A stretch of DNA of 52,253 bases. Source: an uncultured Flavihumibacter sp. Lineage in GTDB: Bacteria; Bacteroidota; Bacteroidia; Chitinophagales; Chitinophagaceae. Position 1 is the first letter of the stretch; each line of letters starts with the position of its first letter. The DNA is taken from the NCBI GenBank assembly GCA_946482545.1, contig CAMLRX010000012.1, forward strand, positions 1 through 52,253, written 5' to 3'. The translations under genes were made by a program, and so were the position numbers. Below, one piece after another: positions 1 to 9,335 of this stretch. The notes beneath the pieces are model-generated. The model searched no databases. It was not told the DNA's origin and was given only the letters and a program-made list of their open reading frames with translations.

Positions 1-200
1 AGCGGTGGCACCGGGTACCGTGGTTTCCCGCGCGCAGATTAGGTGTTAATCTTTCCCGACTGATTTTGATGATAGAAAATGTCTGAAATGCAGGAGGCTT
101 AAGGGTTTCGGGCGGGTTGCGGCGTTCCGGCACCCGCTAAAGCGGTGCCACCGACGTTGTTTTCCGCGGAAGCACTCCGTTATTAACCGTGAATGGCATC
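1..200. repeat. Dispersed intergenic repeat, copy 1
   Basis: Non-coding start of the window. It contains AGCGGTGGCACCGGGTACCG at 2-21 (give or take a base), GTGTTAATCTTT near 43-54, a 24-base motif at 143-166 and a CCGTTATT block near 177-184. The same blocks recur in the same order at 51515-51680, and the 24-base motif also occurs reversed at 43288-43311. GGTGGCACC and GGTGCCACC are reverse complements of each other, so the unit can fold. No gene is seen here. Confidence 0.6.
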
Positions 201-254
201 GGTTAAAACACGCTTGCCATGTTCTTGAAAAATGAATGATTGGAAAAATGAATA

Positions 255-728
255 TTACCGGAGCGCGGCTTCCATATAAATAACGCCCGGAAGTGGATTG
301 TCATAATAAGCGCCGGTTTCGCTGAACCCAAACTGCCTGTACATCTTTATAGCAGGTTGAAGTTTTTCGAGTGTATCCAATCTCATAGTGTGGTACCCGA
401 GCTCCTTCGCCATCTCCAGTAGCATCGCCACAAGGGTACGACCTGTGCCGGTGGATCGGTGCTTTGGCCGTACATACAACCGCTTCATCTCGCAAACCCC
501 ATTTTCCTCCATAGGATATACGGCAATACAACCCGCGGGTTCGAAGTTCCACAACGCGAGCAACAATATGCCTTTCGGCGGACCGTATTTTCTAAGGGGA
601 TCTTTCAGTTCTTCTTCAAAACTTTGAAAACAGAGGTTCTCTCCGAGTTCCTGCTCATATTCACGGAACAACATTCTTACAGAGGTCAGTTCAGGGCTCT
701 CTTCTTTAACCTGGCGGATGATTCGCAT
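255..728 (-). CDS. GNAT family N-acetyltransferase
   Basis: A 157-residue single-domain GNAT acetyltransferase, predicted to transfer an acetyl group from acetyl-CoA to an amine on an unknown substrate. The C-terminal half has the GNAT core: a beta strand with MKRLYVRPKHRSTGTGRTL, where the R/Q-x-x-G-x-G/A acetyl-CoA loop appears as RSTGTGR near residues 90-97, then the helix LVAMLLEMAKELGY and the late YRQFGFSETGAYYDNPLPG segment typical of the family. Length is normal. The ATG is preceded within about 12 bases by a terminator-like hairpin that belongs to a short upstream transcript, so expression may be attenuated. The upstream neighbour (lrp) is divergent. The substrate cannot be told from the sequence. 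Confidence 0.85.
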   Translation of the reverse strand: MRIIRQVKEESPELTSVRMLFREYEQELGENLCFQSFEEELKDPLRKYGPPKGILLLALWNFEPAGCIAVYPMEENGVCEMKRLYVRPKHRSTGTGRTLVAMLLEMAKELGYHTMRLDTLEKLQPAIKMYRQFGFSETGAYYDNPLPGVIYMEAALR

Positions 729-739
729 AGGGCAAAAAT

Positions 740-766
740 AAAAAAAGGACCCTAGAAAAGGTCCCT
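740..766 (-). terminator. Intrinsic terminator before the GNAT start
   Basis: Read on the minus strand: GGGACC, loop TTTTCTAG, GGTCC, then seven T and, after one A, five more T. The stem is only 5 bp plus a wobble pair, but the T tract is strong. It lies upstream of the GNAT gene, which suggests attenuation rather than ordinary 3' end formation. Confidence 0.55.
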
Positions 767-840
767 GTCAACCAAAACCAACTGTTATGAGAAAACTTAA
801 ACTTGTATCTGTTATTTGTGCGGATTTTAACCCGTTTGCG
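740..840 (-). ncRNA. Candidate short RNA or attenuated leader upstream of the GNAT gene
   Basis: On the minus strand a TATCTTTG box (851 down to 844) matches the Bacteroidota -7 element. It would start a transcript near 840. About 100 bases later there is a hairpin followed by a T run (terminator, 740-766), just before the GNAT start codon at 728. No convincing -33 TTG lies 19-20 bases upstream, and no minus-strand ATG-initiated leader peptide is seen. It could be a free small RNA or a leader whose terminator controls the GNAT gene. No known RNA family was recognised. Confidence 0.35.
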
Positions 841-843
841 CTG

Positions 844-851
844 CAAAGATA
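844..851 (-). promoter_or_regulatory. Bacteroidota -7 box (TATCTTTG)
   Basis: Exact TAnnTTTG match on the minus strand, facing the candidate leader RNA and GNAT gene. The -33 region is poor (TGG instead of TTG at about 20 bases), so the call rests on the -7 box and on the terminator about 80 bases downstream. Confidence 0.4.
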
Positions 852-970
852 CGCTCAAACAGTTGATTATCCCATATTATCAAAACGTTAAAGAAATAAT
901 TCCTGCTTTTGACAATAATACCATAATTTCGTCCTGATAACAGGAAATAAAACATCCAAAACAGCAAATT

Positions 971-1441
971 ATGGCTTTGGAGAACCTTGATGCAGTTGAT
1001 GTACGCATACTGGCCCTGCTCCAGGAAGACTCTTCCCTTAGTGTAAAAGAGATCGCCACCAAAGTGGGACTCAGTACCTCTCCTACTTATGAAAGGATCA
1101 ACCGCCTTCAGCGGGAAGGATTCATTCTAAGGTATGTAGCCCTCCTCGACAGGGAAAAGATCGGTAAAGGACTGGTGGTTTATTGTAATATAACCCTGAA
1201 AGAACAATCAAAAGCCACGCTCCGAAATTTCGAAAAAGCGGCTTCCTCCCTCAAAGAGATAATGGAAGTGACCTGCCTTTCGGGTAATTACGATTACCTG
1301 CTGAAGGTGGTGACCACGGATATGAGGAGTTACCACGATTTCGTGATCGAGAAGTTATCTACGATCGAGAATATTGCCAATGTGCAGAGTTCGTTTGTAA
1401 TGGAAGAAATTAAGCGGGATACGGCATATTGGCTGGAGTAA
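971..1441 (+). CDS. Lrp/AsnC family transcriptional regulator
   Basis: A 156-residue feast/famine regulator. Residues about 5-65 form the AsnC-type winged helix-turn-helix (LDAVDVRILALLQEDSSLSV, then KEIATKVGLSTSPTYERINR). Residues about 70-150 form the RAM effector-binding domain, including CLSGNYDYLLKV, the usual ligand-loop region. Such proteins form dimers or octamers and sense amino acids, often controlling their own gene and nearby metabolism. The gene stops two bases before the stop codon of the convergent alpha-2-macroglobulin gene. The effector and targets cannot be inferred, although a branched-chain-type 2-oxoacid dehydrogenase lies 6 kb away. The ATG is the only good start and matches family length. 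Confidence 0.93.
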   Translation: MALENLDAVDVRILALLQEDSSLSVKEIATKVGLSTSPTYERINRLQREGFILRYVALLDREKIGKGLVVYCNITLKEQSKATLRNFEKAASSLKEIMEVTCLSGNYDYLLKVVTTDMRSYHDFVIEKLSTIENIANVQSSFVMEEIKRDTAYWLE

Positions 1442-1443
1442 CA

Positions 1444-4400
1444 CTATCGGATACCTACCTCTTTCATCCCTTCTCTTCCATAGAATACCGGGAAATACAT
1501 CATTTCCGCTTTTGCAGGATTCAGTTTGTAGCGCCCATTAAACCGGGGCACAAGTTCGATACTGAAACTATGTACCCCTTTTGGCAACTGGCGGCAAAAG
1601 ATGCTTACTTTCTCCTTGAAATATTCTCTGTGAACCTCCCAGTTGCGTCCATAGGCCTGTGCCTTGTAACCGAATGAGCAACCAGCAGGCACCGGAACTT
1701 CCAACAGCACATATTCCGCATCCTTCTTTGCTGTAACGGAAACATTTAGTTGTACTTTTTTTCCGGCGGAAAGCACAGCGCCTTCCCCCATACCTGAAAA
1801 TGAAGTATTCACGGTAAACAATCCTGAAACTTTTTCGGGTGCAGGGTTCCAGGTTTTGTTGTAGGCGGTGAAATATACCGGAGCTGGCCCCTTTTTTGTG
1901 ACGGTTACCACACCATTTGCGCTAATGGTATCTGTAAAAGGAAATGCAGAGATTTCTTGCTGAATCCCTCCGGCAAGTTGAATGGAAGTCTTTTCATACT
2001 GATCTTTAGCCTTCAACATATCAGGAAGTATGGTGGAAAGTATTTCAATGGACTCGTACGTATTTTCCCAGTTCCCGGAGCGGCGCTTTTCAAGGAAGAA
2101 ATACCTGATTTTTTCAAGTACCGCATCGGGCTGCCCTGCCCCCCTTAACAGCCTGTATGCTGAAAGTGTTGCCTGAACGCTGTTCCACCATAAACTTACG
2201 GAATCCTTTCCCCAGTAATAGTTCCCGAAAACCGTCTCTGAACGTGTTGCGAGCAGAGAATCGGCATTGATACTTTTTCCTGCCTCCTGCCAGGCCTCCA
2301 TCCGCCTGAGCTTCCAGACCCCATCTGCACGGTTGCGGCGAACATACGATGAGTCGCCTTCAATATATCTTTCAAAATCCACTTTGGCTTCCAGCTTACG
2401 CAACATACGCAAAGCACGGGTTAACTCTCCCGTCTCCTGCTTTTCAAGTTTGGCGATCAGGTAGTTTTTGAGCTGCTCTTTGTTCAGATCGGTTCTGAAG
2501 CCATGCTTTTCCGCCATCAACAGGGCCTCGCTTACATGCAGAGAGATCCAAAGTTCATCATCGTTTCCGGACCACCATCCCCAAAGCCCGCTCTTTCCTT
2601 TCGACCGATTCAATTTTTCGATGTAATTCTTTACCAGGTTATTTTCCTTAAAATCCTGTTTCAGCAATGTCCTCACTTCTTTTTCCAGCAGCAGCGCTTT
2701 CAGTTTGGATGCCAACTGCTCGTTGCAGAGGTATTTGTATGCTTTCAGATGATTAATCTCTTCCAGCATCGCCGGAAGCCCGGATGTCTCCGCATGCAGC
2801 AGGAATGGCCCTTTCAGGTCTACCGTAAGGCTGGTATCATTGCTCAGTGCGGCAAATATGCCTTTCGTTTCGAGAACACCTTGCGGGAAGACGGGAATAT
2901 TCCTTTCTTCTCCATCAAAATAGCCATCTTTTCGCTGAAGCAGATATTTCAACCGCACCGAATCTTTTTCGCTGACGCGAAACTGCATGGAGTCGATTTT
3001 GCTGGAAGATATTGTGCGTTCCATCGCCCATACATCGACGCCATTGCGGAAAAAGGTATTCCGCACTAAAAGCGTATCATGGCCATAGTTCATCGTTTTA
3101 CCCAGCACCTGCACCGAATCTCCCTCCACCAGAAATGCCGGTACCGAAAGTTGCGCGCTTAATGCCTTAAAAGAACGAATCGTGGTTTCGGCAGAACCCG
3201 TTCTCTTAAGGCTTCCGGCCACTATAAATCTGTTCTTCCAACTCGTTATATCATCAGGCAGCACCGTTGAAAAAACGGCTTTCCCTTCTTTATCAGTTTT
3301 TAATTTTGGCAGCCAGAAGGCATCGTCCCGGAAGTTTTTTCTGAGCGAGGCCGATACATCCTGCGCATTTTCATAACTACCAGCATCTTTATCTTCTACG
3401 CCCCTGCTCAGAATTATTACGCCATTGGCTGCCATTGCACCATATATACCAACAGCAACATCAGCCTTCAATACCCTCATATTTTTGAGGTAAGCACTGT
3501 CGAGACCCGACAAATCACCATTGTACGGCACGCCATCGACGATGATCAACGGTTTCGCATTGAGTGTACTCAGACCCCTTATTCTTATGCTTTCCGATCC
3601 TCCCACAGCAACCCCTGGCAAACTACCCATGAGTTGGTTCGTTACCACAGCAACGGCGCCGGTTAGTGCAGCTTTTCGTTGGGCACCATACCCAACCACC
3701 ACAACTTCACTCAGTTCCAAGGAAGCGGGCCGTAAAGTGAAAATGTATTCTCCCTGTCCCACTCTTTTTTCAACGGCTTCGTACCCAACGGAAGAAGCGA
3801 TTACCACCCCGTTTTCAGGGACGTTCAGCGAAAAGGAACCGTCTGTAGACGTGGGAGCACCATGAGACGTACCTTTCACCAATACCAACGCTCCCACAAT
3901 GGGTTGTAACGTTTTTCTATCCAGCACCTGGCCGTGAATCGTGGTGGTAAATGTAGAAACATCCACTACTGTTAGGTTTGCTTTATCGCGTACATCACTA
4001 AGGTCGTAGTATGCTTCGTTGTTCCACCTGGCGGGATGGCTTATTTTTTCTCTCAGCATGGCCGATATGGCTGTACTTTCTTTGTCGGGCGAAAGGATGC
4101 GATCGGGCGAAAGCTCATAGTAACTTCTTCCGCCGTTTCTTACCTGAATTCCCCCGTTAAAAACATAGCTGCCATTCATGAACAGGTAGTATATTTTATA
4201 CCGTCCGGTATCCTGCAGTCCAAAGTCGGTTTGCGCTGCGGGAAATATCTTGATGAAAGAGGGGTCCTCTTCTTTAAATAAGAGAATGTTTTTTACCAGC
4301 ACCGGAATCCTGCAGTTCAAATGAACCGTAAGCCTACCCAGGTGTTTCCTTTCTATATCCTGTGGTTTTTGAAAAGTAGTCGTGGAAGATTTAGCATCAA

Positions 4401-7230
4401 GGTAGATATTCCATAAAGAATCCAGCATGGCTTCGTTCAGCACAAAGTCGGAGAAGGCCGAGCGTGGTGCGGAAGAATAGAGCTTCGTGGAAAACAAAGG
4501 CTGGTCGCTATCTCTTTTTTGTTTGATCAGTCCCTGGCTTATCTGAAAGCGGTATCCGCCTTCGGGTTCAAACTGCTGATCTACAGCCCCTTTCACCACA
4601 AGGTGTGCGAATTTTCCCGGCAATGGGCCAACGAGGAATGAATGCGCATACTGATGGAAGTTGGTTCCCATGTTCAGCAGGTGAATATTATTGTGTGTGC
4701 GTACATAAGCCAATGTCCCGCTCACATTCTGGTCCAGCAGGATCATGTAACGGGTGAGGTTATACTTTTCCATATTGCTCAATACAGGCTTTTGCCTGGT
4801 GATAGTGAGCCTTGGATCACGGAGCGCGGTGTTTATGCCTATAAATGTTTTGTGCCCTCCCTTTACCCAAATTTTTTCCAGGGAAATAAGCCTGTCCATC
4901 GTGCGGATCCTGAGGTGATGCATCCCGGCGCTTACCGGGAAAGCATAACCGTTCAAATTGGTGGCCTTACTGAAATACACAGGCACCTCATCGATGTAAA
5001 TCAGTTCGATGGGCACAAATTTTCCATCCTCCACAACAAAGGGAGCGATCTGCGTGGTGGCATCAGGAGAGGGTTCTGCAGTTTCCCAGATTTTTTTTGA
5101 ATGCAGGAAGTTATAATAGCCGATGGTATCGAGTTTCATCTCCAGGCTCCAACGCTCCCAATTGATGGTATCGATCCGTTCATAAGTTTTTGCTTCGATT
5201 ATATGAGGGGCCACGGGTTGCTTCGGAAGGCGGAATAACCTGCCGAAATAAGGCACAGACAATGCGGGAAGGTCCTCAAATTTGCTCGTGACGGAAGAAG
5301 CCGTTACATCAGCATCCGGAACAGGCGCACCTGAAACATCGGTTACGCTTATGGTAAACTCTATTTTTTCACCCGGAGAAGCAACCGCAGGATGGTCTGC
5401 TTTCACAACTAAGCTCTTCCTGTACAAAGGAATACTGAATATGCGGCTCTGTACCCTGCCTTGCATAATATACTGTACCTGTATCTTGTAAAGCTGGTCC
5501 GTCCTTTCCTTTCTTGCCAGCCAGAGCGTATCCCCATACCCGTGCTGCAACAGTTTTTTTCCGCGGAAAACACTGTACCAGAAAGGGTGTTTTCCGGGCA
5601 ATGACACCAGTGCAAAAACGGAGTCGGCTGTTCTTGAAAAAGCCGTTTGCGGCACAAGAGCGGTAACCTTGAACCGGTATTCTTTTGAGGCATGTGTCAC
5701 CACATATTCATCGGCAAGATCATCAGGTCTTAGCCTGTAAGGTAGTTGCACGTTTATGGCCGACTGTAATTTGTTTTGCCTGAACCTGGAAAGGGTTACA
5801 GGCGCAGGAGTATTAAAAGAAGTATCTGGTGTTATATATAAGGAGTCTGCTTCCATGCTGAATTTCACAGCGTCACGGAAGTATTTGTGTTCCAGGTAAA
5901 GTGTTTGGGTGTGCAATTCGTTATCGGAACTGGTAAAATCGCACCGCACCCTGTATGGGAAAGAAGCGGCAGGAAAAATGGAGTCGGGTAAAGTTAGTTT
6001 GGTTTCGCCAATGGTTTCAAGCGGAAGTGTGTGTTTCCAGAATTCATCTTTTACAAAAACACCTTCCGCTCGCCACGCATAGGCTGCTTCCGGAACAACG
6101 GTTATCTCCACTTTTCCGTCCTGAACAGGAAGATCATTATCATCAGTGGCTTTCAGAAAAACGGAAACCGGTTCTTTGTAATAATGCGACTGTGCCGAAC
6201 TGCGGGCTTTAAACGAAAACGTGTTCAACGTGTATTCTTCCAGCCGGAATTTTTCCCGGAATACTATTTTTCTTTTCAGTGCGTAATCATCTTCATCTAG
6301 ATTGCCTTCATAGTTTTGCAAATCATATTTTCTGCTCTTCGGGTGTTCCAGGGTGATCAGGTATTGCTCGTCCAGGTCGAAAGGAAGCTTGTCAGCGGGC
6401 GGGATAGCCATCTCAAAAGTATAAGCGCCTTTGCGATAGGGTTGTATCATTCCCAGGATGGAATCCGTATCGAAATAACGGTCAGTCATTCTTACCAGCA
6501 ACGGACCATTTATCGGTTTTCCTTTTCTGGAAGTAACAAATGCTTTAAACCTGAGCGTATCTCCGGGACGGTATTCAGGCTTGCTGAACAACATATACCC
6601 CCTGTGTTTACGTTCATGTTTTGAATGATTACTAAAGTAATTGTGGTAGTAATGCCTCCGTTCAAACAATCCCCTGATCTTACGCAGCACGGCAGGGCGC
6701 CAGGTCTTCGTCCTACTTGAAATACCCGCTTGATAAAAATAAGTCTGTTGCTCATGCTTCAGTTCCAAAAACTGTTTTTTCCCCACCCTGCCCAGGGTAT
6801 AGCCCTTTTGTTCAGGATCATATCGTATTTCCTGGTTGTCTTTTTTTACAGTTGCGCTTTTCAGGCTATTGCCTTCAGCGTCAGAAAGAAAAAGGATTGA
6901 CTTTTTACCCTGCTGAACAAACATGGGGTGGAGAAAGCTGTGCTGTACCATTTCCGTCACAAGGTTTTCCCCTTCAGCGTAGGCTATAATGTAAGCCCCG
7001 GGTTTCATCAAATGAAACGCATATTGCTGTTCGAAAAGGAAAGAATCTGCAGGTTCGGAGAGCATCGATTCTTTCAAATGATGTATGCCTTTTTTATAAA
7101 GCACCCGGGCATCCTTTTCAGCGAGCGGGTAAACGTACTTCATTGCACTGTGTCTCGTTCCGGAAGAGAGGTGCTGCGCATGAGCGGGGAAGATAAACGC
7201 AAGCAGAAGCAGGATTAACAGGGGTTTCAT
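1444..7230 (-). CDS. Alpha-2-macroglobulin-like protein with inserted carboxypeptidase-like and TonB plug domains
   Basis: A 1928-residue secreted or envelope protein with signal peptide MKPLLILLLLAFIFPAHAQ. An MG2-like strand set (FSKPEYRPGDTLRFKAFVTS) lies near 215-260. Near 1093-1170 is a carboxypeptidase-regulatory-like beta fold (IHGQVLDRKTLQPIVGALV), followed by ELSEVVVVGYGAQRKAALTG and a SusC-type plug with IRIRGLSTLNAKPLIIVDG (about 1172-1265), but no barrel. The A2M domain resumes with FRDDAFWLPKLKTDKEGKAV near 1298. A thioester-type CNEQ motif sits at 1502-1505, inside an alpha-rich domain, so the protease-trapping thioester may be intact. Known relatives are called alpha-2-macroglobulin family proteins with a plug domain. 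The role is uncertain: envelope defence or protein-protein docking. The gap to the upstream E1 gene is about 40 bases, so co-transcription is possible. Confidence 0.88.
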   Translation of the reverse strand: MKPLLILLLLAFIFPAHAQHLSSGTRHSAMKYVYPLAEKDARVLYKKGIHHLKESMLSEPADSFLFEQQYAFHLMKPGAYIIAYAEGENLVTEMVQHSFLHPMFVQQGKKSILFLSDAEGNSLKSATVKKDNQEIRYDPEQKGYTLGRVGKKQFLELKHEQQTYFYQAGISSRTKTWRPAVLRKIRGLFERRHYYHNYFSNHSKHERKHRGYMLFSKPEYRPGDTLRFKAFVTSRKGKPINGPLLVRMTDRYFDTDSILGMIQPYRKGAYTFEMAIPPADKLPFDLDEQYLITLEHPKSRKYDLQNYEGNLDEDDYALKRKIVFREKFRLEEYTLNTFSFKARSSAQSHYYKEPVSVFLKATDDNDLPVQDGKVEITVVPEAAYAWRAEGVFVKDEFWKHTLPLETIGETKLTLPDSIFPAASFPYRVRCDFTSSDNELHTQTLYLEHKYFRDAVKFSMEADSLYITPDTSFNTPAPVTLSRFRQNKLQSAINVQLPYRLRPDDLADEYVVTHASKEYRFKVTALVPQTAFSRTADSVFALVSLPGKHPFWYSVFRGKKLLQHGYGDTLWLARKERTDQLYKIQVQYIMQGRVQSRIFSIPLYRKSLVVKADHPAVASPGEKIEFTISVTDVSGAPVPDADVTASSVTSKFEDLPALSVPYFGRLFRLPKQPVAPHIIEAKTYERIDTINWERWSLEMKLDTIGYYNFLHSKKIWETAEPSPDATTQIAPFVVEDGKFVPIELIYIDEVPVYFSKATNLNGYAFPVSAGMHHLRIRTMDRLISLEKIWVKGGHKTFIGINTALRDPRLTITRQKPVLSNMEKYNLTRYMILLDQNVSGTLAYVRTHNNIHLLNMGTNFHQYAHSFLVGPLPGKFAHLVVKGAVDQQFEPEGGYRFQISQGLIKQKRDSDQPLFSTKLYSSAPRSAFSDFVLNEAMLDSLWNIYLDAKSSTTTFQKPQDIERKHLGRLTVHLNCRIPVLVKNILLFKEEDPSFIKIFPAAQTDFGLQDTGRYKIYYLFMNGSYVFNGGIQVRNGGRSYYELSPDRILSPDKESTAISAMLREKISHPARWNNEAYYDLSDVRDKANLTVVDVSTFTTTIHGQVLDRKTLQPIVGALVLVKGTSHGAPTSTDGSFSLNVPENGVVIASSVGYEAVEKRVGQGEYIFTLRPASLELSEVVVVGYGAQRKAALTGAVAVVTNQLMGSLPGVAVGGSESIRIRGLSTLNAKPLIIVDGVPYNGDLSGLDSAYLKNMRVLKADVAVGIYGAMAANGVIILSRGVEDKDAGSYENAQDVSASLRKNFRDDAFWLPKLKTDKEGKAVFSTVLPDDITSWKNRFIVAGSLKRTGSAETTIRSFKALSAQLSVPAFLVEGDSVQVLGKTMNYGHDTLLVRNTFFRNGVDVWAMERTISSSKIDSMQFRVSEKDSVRLKYLLQRKDGYFDGEERNIPVFPQGVLETKGIFAALSNDTSLTVDLKGPFLLHAETSGLPAMLEEINHLKAYKYLCNEQLASKLKALLLEKEVRTLLKQDFKENNLVKNYIEKLNRSKGKSGLWGWWSGNDDELWISLHVSEALLMAEKHGFRTDLNKEQLKNYLIAKLEKQETGELTRALRMLRKLEAKVDFERYIEGDSSYVRRNRADGVWKLRRMEAWQEAGKSINADSLLATRSETVFGNYYWGKDSVSLWWNSVQATLSAYRLLRGAGQPDAVLEKIRYFFLEKRRSGNWENTYESIEILSTILPDMLKAKDQYEKTSIQLAGGIQQEISAFPFTDTISANGVVTVTKKGPAPVYFTAYNKTWNPAPEKVSGLFTVNTSFSGMGEGAVLSAGKKVQLNVSVTAKKDAEYVLLEVPVPAGCSFGYKAQAYGRNWEVHREYFKEKVSIFCRQLPKGVHSFSIELVPRFNGRYKLNPAKAEMMYFPVFYGREGMKEVGIR

Positions 7231-7270
7231 TCGACAGTTTAAGGTTTGGCTTAGTAGGGTGAAAATAACA

Positions 7271-9259
7271 CTAATACCCCAATAACCGCCCCATCATCTC
7301 CTCCAGTCTGGCTTTTGCCAGAAACTGTTCTTCCAGTTCCTTATTAAAAGGTACCGGCGTATCCAACGATGCGCAGCGCATCACGGGTGCGTCAAGCCAT
7401 TGAAAGTAGTGCTCTCCGATCCAGGAGGCAATTTCTCCCCCTATTCCTCCGGTGAGGGTAGCCTCGTGCAATACCAATACCCTTCCGGTAGCCCGCACGG
7501 CGCGAGTGATGGCTTCATGATCCAACGGCTGAAGTGTTCTCAGGTCAAGGATATATATACTTGTTTCAGGATGAGCATCGGCGTAAGCACGCGCCCATTC
7601 CACCCCCATACCATAGGTGATGATTGTTGCTTCTTCTCCGGTTTGTACCACCCTGGCTTCGCCGATCTTCGTTTCATAATACCCTTCCGGTACAGGACCA
7701 TTCAGGCTGCGGTACAAAGCTTTGTGCTCAAAGAAAAGTACCGGGTTAGGATCGGAAAACGCCGCCAGCAACAAACCTTTAGCATCTGCAGGACAGGAAG
7801 GATACACTATTTTCAGGCCGGGAACATGGGCAAACCAGCTTTCCGTGCTTTGCGAATGGAAAGGCCCCGCCCCTACGCCGGCACCTGTGGGCATCCGGAT
7901 CACAACATCTGCGGGCTGACCCCAGCGGTAATGTATTTTGGCGAGGTTGTTCACAATCTGTGTAAAGCCACTGCTTACAAAATCCGCGAACTGCATTTCC
8001 ACCATGGTTTTTCTTCCCTCCAGACTCAACCCCAAGGCCGCGCCCAGAACGGCGCTTTCACAGAGCGGGGTGTTTTTCACCCTTTCGGACCCGTATTTTT
8101 CCAGCAGTCCTTCCGTAATTTTAAACACCCCACCGTACTCTGCGATGTCCTGTCCCATCAGTATTAACTGTTGATGCTTTTCCATCGCTATATCCAGCGC
8201 ATCTTTGATGCCATCCATGAATCTTTTGGATGGCGCGGAAACAAAATCAGGAAGAGCAGGTTCTTCAAAAGGTGTGATGGGTAAGGCGTAAACATCTTCC
8301 AGTTGAGGTTGGGTGCCAACTTTCAACGGAGTGGGTGCTTCTGCTTTTTTCCATTCCGCTTCAATGTGTTCGTGCATTTCATCCCGGGCGGCACGGATGC
8401 TCTCTTCCGTTAATATCCCTGTTTCCAGCAGGTGTTTTTCGTATTGCTCCAACGGGTCTTTTCTCCCCCATTCTTCCAGTAAATGCGACGGAACATATTT
8501 GGTGCCGCTGGCTTCTTCGTGTCCGCGCATCCGGAAGGTGACGCATTCCACCAGGTAAGGCTTTCTTTCCCGCAAACAATATTCGCGAACACCTTTTATG
8601 GTATCGTAAACCGTTAACAGGTTGTTGCCATCAATCCGCACGCCTTCCATACCATAACCGCTCGCCTTTTCCACCAACTCACGGCAACGGAACTGCTCAT
8701 GCGCAGGCGTGCTCAGGCCGTAGCCGTTGTTTTCGATCACAAAAATCACCGGCAGGTCCCACACCGCGGCCAGGTTCAGCGCTTCGTGGAAATCACCTTC
8801 ACTGGTGCCGCCTTCTCCGGTAAATACCAGCACGGCTTTTTCTTCCGCTTTCAACCGATGCGCCAATGCAATGCCGTCGGCTACCGAAAGCTGGGGCCCA
8901 AGATGAGAGATCATTCCGCAGATATGGTGCTCCTGCACGCCGAAATGGAAACTTCTTTCCCTTCCCTTGCTGTAACCGCCAGCATCACCCTGCCATTGGC
9001 GGAAAAGTTTTTCGAGTGGCAGCGCCCTGGTCGTGAATACACCCAGGTTCCGGTGCAGGGGCAGTATCCACTCCTCTTCCATCATTGCCAAGGTACAACC
9101 CACGGCAATCGCTTCCTGCCCGATCCCGCTGAACCATTTGGAGACTTTTCCCTGGCGTAGGAGCAACAGCATTTTTTCTTCTACCAATCGTGGCAGCAGC
9201 AATGCACGGTAAAAACGCAGTTGCGTTTCCGGAGAGAGGTCGCGTGGATCGAAATACAT
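7271..9259 (-). CDS. 2-oxoacid (branched-chain type) dehydrogenase E1, fused alpha and beta subunits
   Basis: A 662-residue thiamine-diphosphate enzyme joining E1 alpha (about 1-315) and E1 beta (about 335-662), normally separate subunits. The ThDP/Mg signature starts GEGGTSEGDFHEALNLAA at 148 and ends with ENN at 176-178. The beta half contains MGQDIAEYGGVFKITEGL and the transketolase-type pyrimidine and C-terminal domains (LDLRTLQPLDHEAI). It decarboxylates a 2-oxoacid and reductively acylates lipoyl-E2. The fused layout is known for Bacteroidota enzymes annotated as 2-oxoisovalerate or 'dehydrogenase E1 component'. E2 and E3 are not in the window. It sits between mqnC and the A2M gene on the same strand. 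Substrate preference (branched-chain versus pyruvate) is inferred only. Confidence 0.9.
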   Translation of the reverse strand: MYFDPRDLSPETQLRFYRALLLPRLVEEKMLLLLRQGKVSKWFSGIGQEAIAVGCTLAMMEEEWILPLHRNLGVFTTRALPLEKLFRQWQGDAGGYSKGRERSFHFGVQEHHICGMISHLGPQLSVADGIALAHRLKAEEKAVLVFTGEGGTSEGDFHEALNLAAVWDLPVIFVIENNGYGLSTPAHEQFRCRELVEKASGYGMEGVRIDGNNLLTVYDTIKGVREYCLRERKPYLVECVTFRMRGHEEASGTKYVPSHLLEEWGRKDPLEQYEKHLLETGILTEESIRAARDEMHEHIEAEWKKAEAPTPLKVGTQPQLEDVYALPITPFEEPALPDFVSAPSKRFMDGIKDALDIAMEKHQQLILMGQDIAEYGGVFKITEGLLEKYGSERVKNTPLCESAVLGAALGLSLEGRKTMVEMQFADFVSSGFTQIVNNLAKIHYRWGQPADVVIRMPTGAGVGAGPFHSQSTESWFAHVPGLKIVYPSCPADAKGLLLAAFSDPNPVLFFEHKALYRSLNGPVPEGYYETKIGEARVVQTGEEATIITYGMGVEWARAYADAHPETSIYILDLRTLQPLDHEAITRAVRATGRVLVLHEATLTGGIGGEIASWIGEHYFQWLDAPVMRCASLDTPVPFNKELEEQFLAKARLEEMMGRLLGY

Positions 9260-9281
9260 AACGGCAAGGTTTTATACGATA

Positions 9282-9313
9282 AGAGGATGCACCTTCCTGA
9301 AGATACATCCTCT
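9282..9313 (-). terminator. Hairpin between mqnC and the E1 gene
   Basis: AGAGGATG at 9282-9289 pairs perfectly with CATCCTCT at 9306-9313 around a 16-base loop. It lies just after the mqnC stop. The minus-strand T run after it is weak, so termination is uncertain. Confidence 0.35.
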
Positions 9314-9335
9314 CTTTAATCTTTCCGGTGCTTTA

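Noticed and set aside
787..891. Plus-strand frame of 34 codons starting MRKLKLVSVICADFNPF
   Set aside because: It is antisense to the candidate leader RNA, has no family resemblance and no promoter or ribosome site that stands out.
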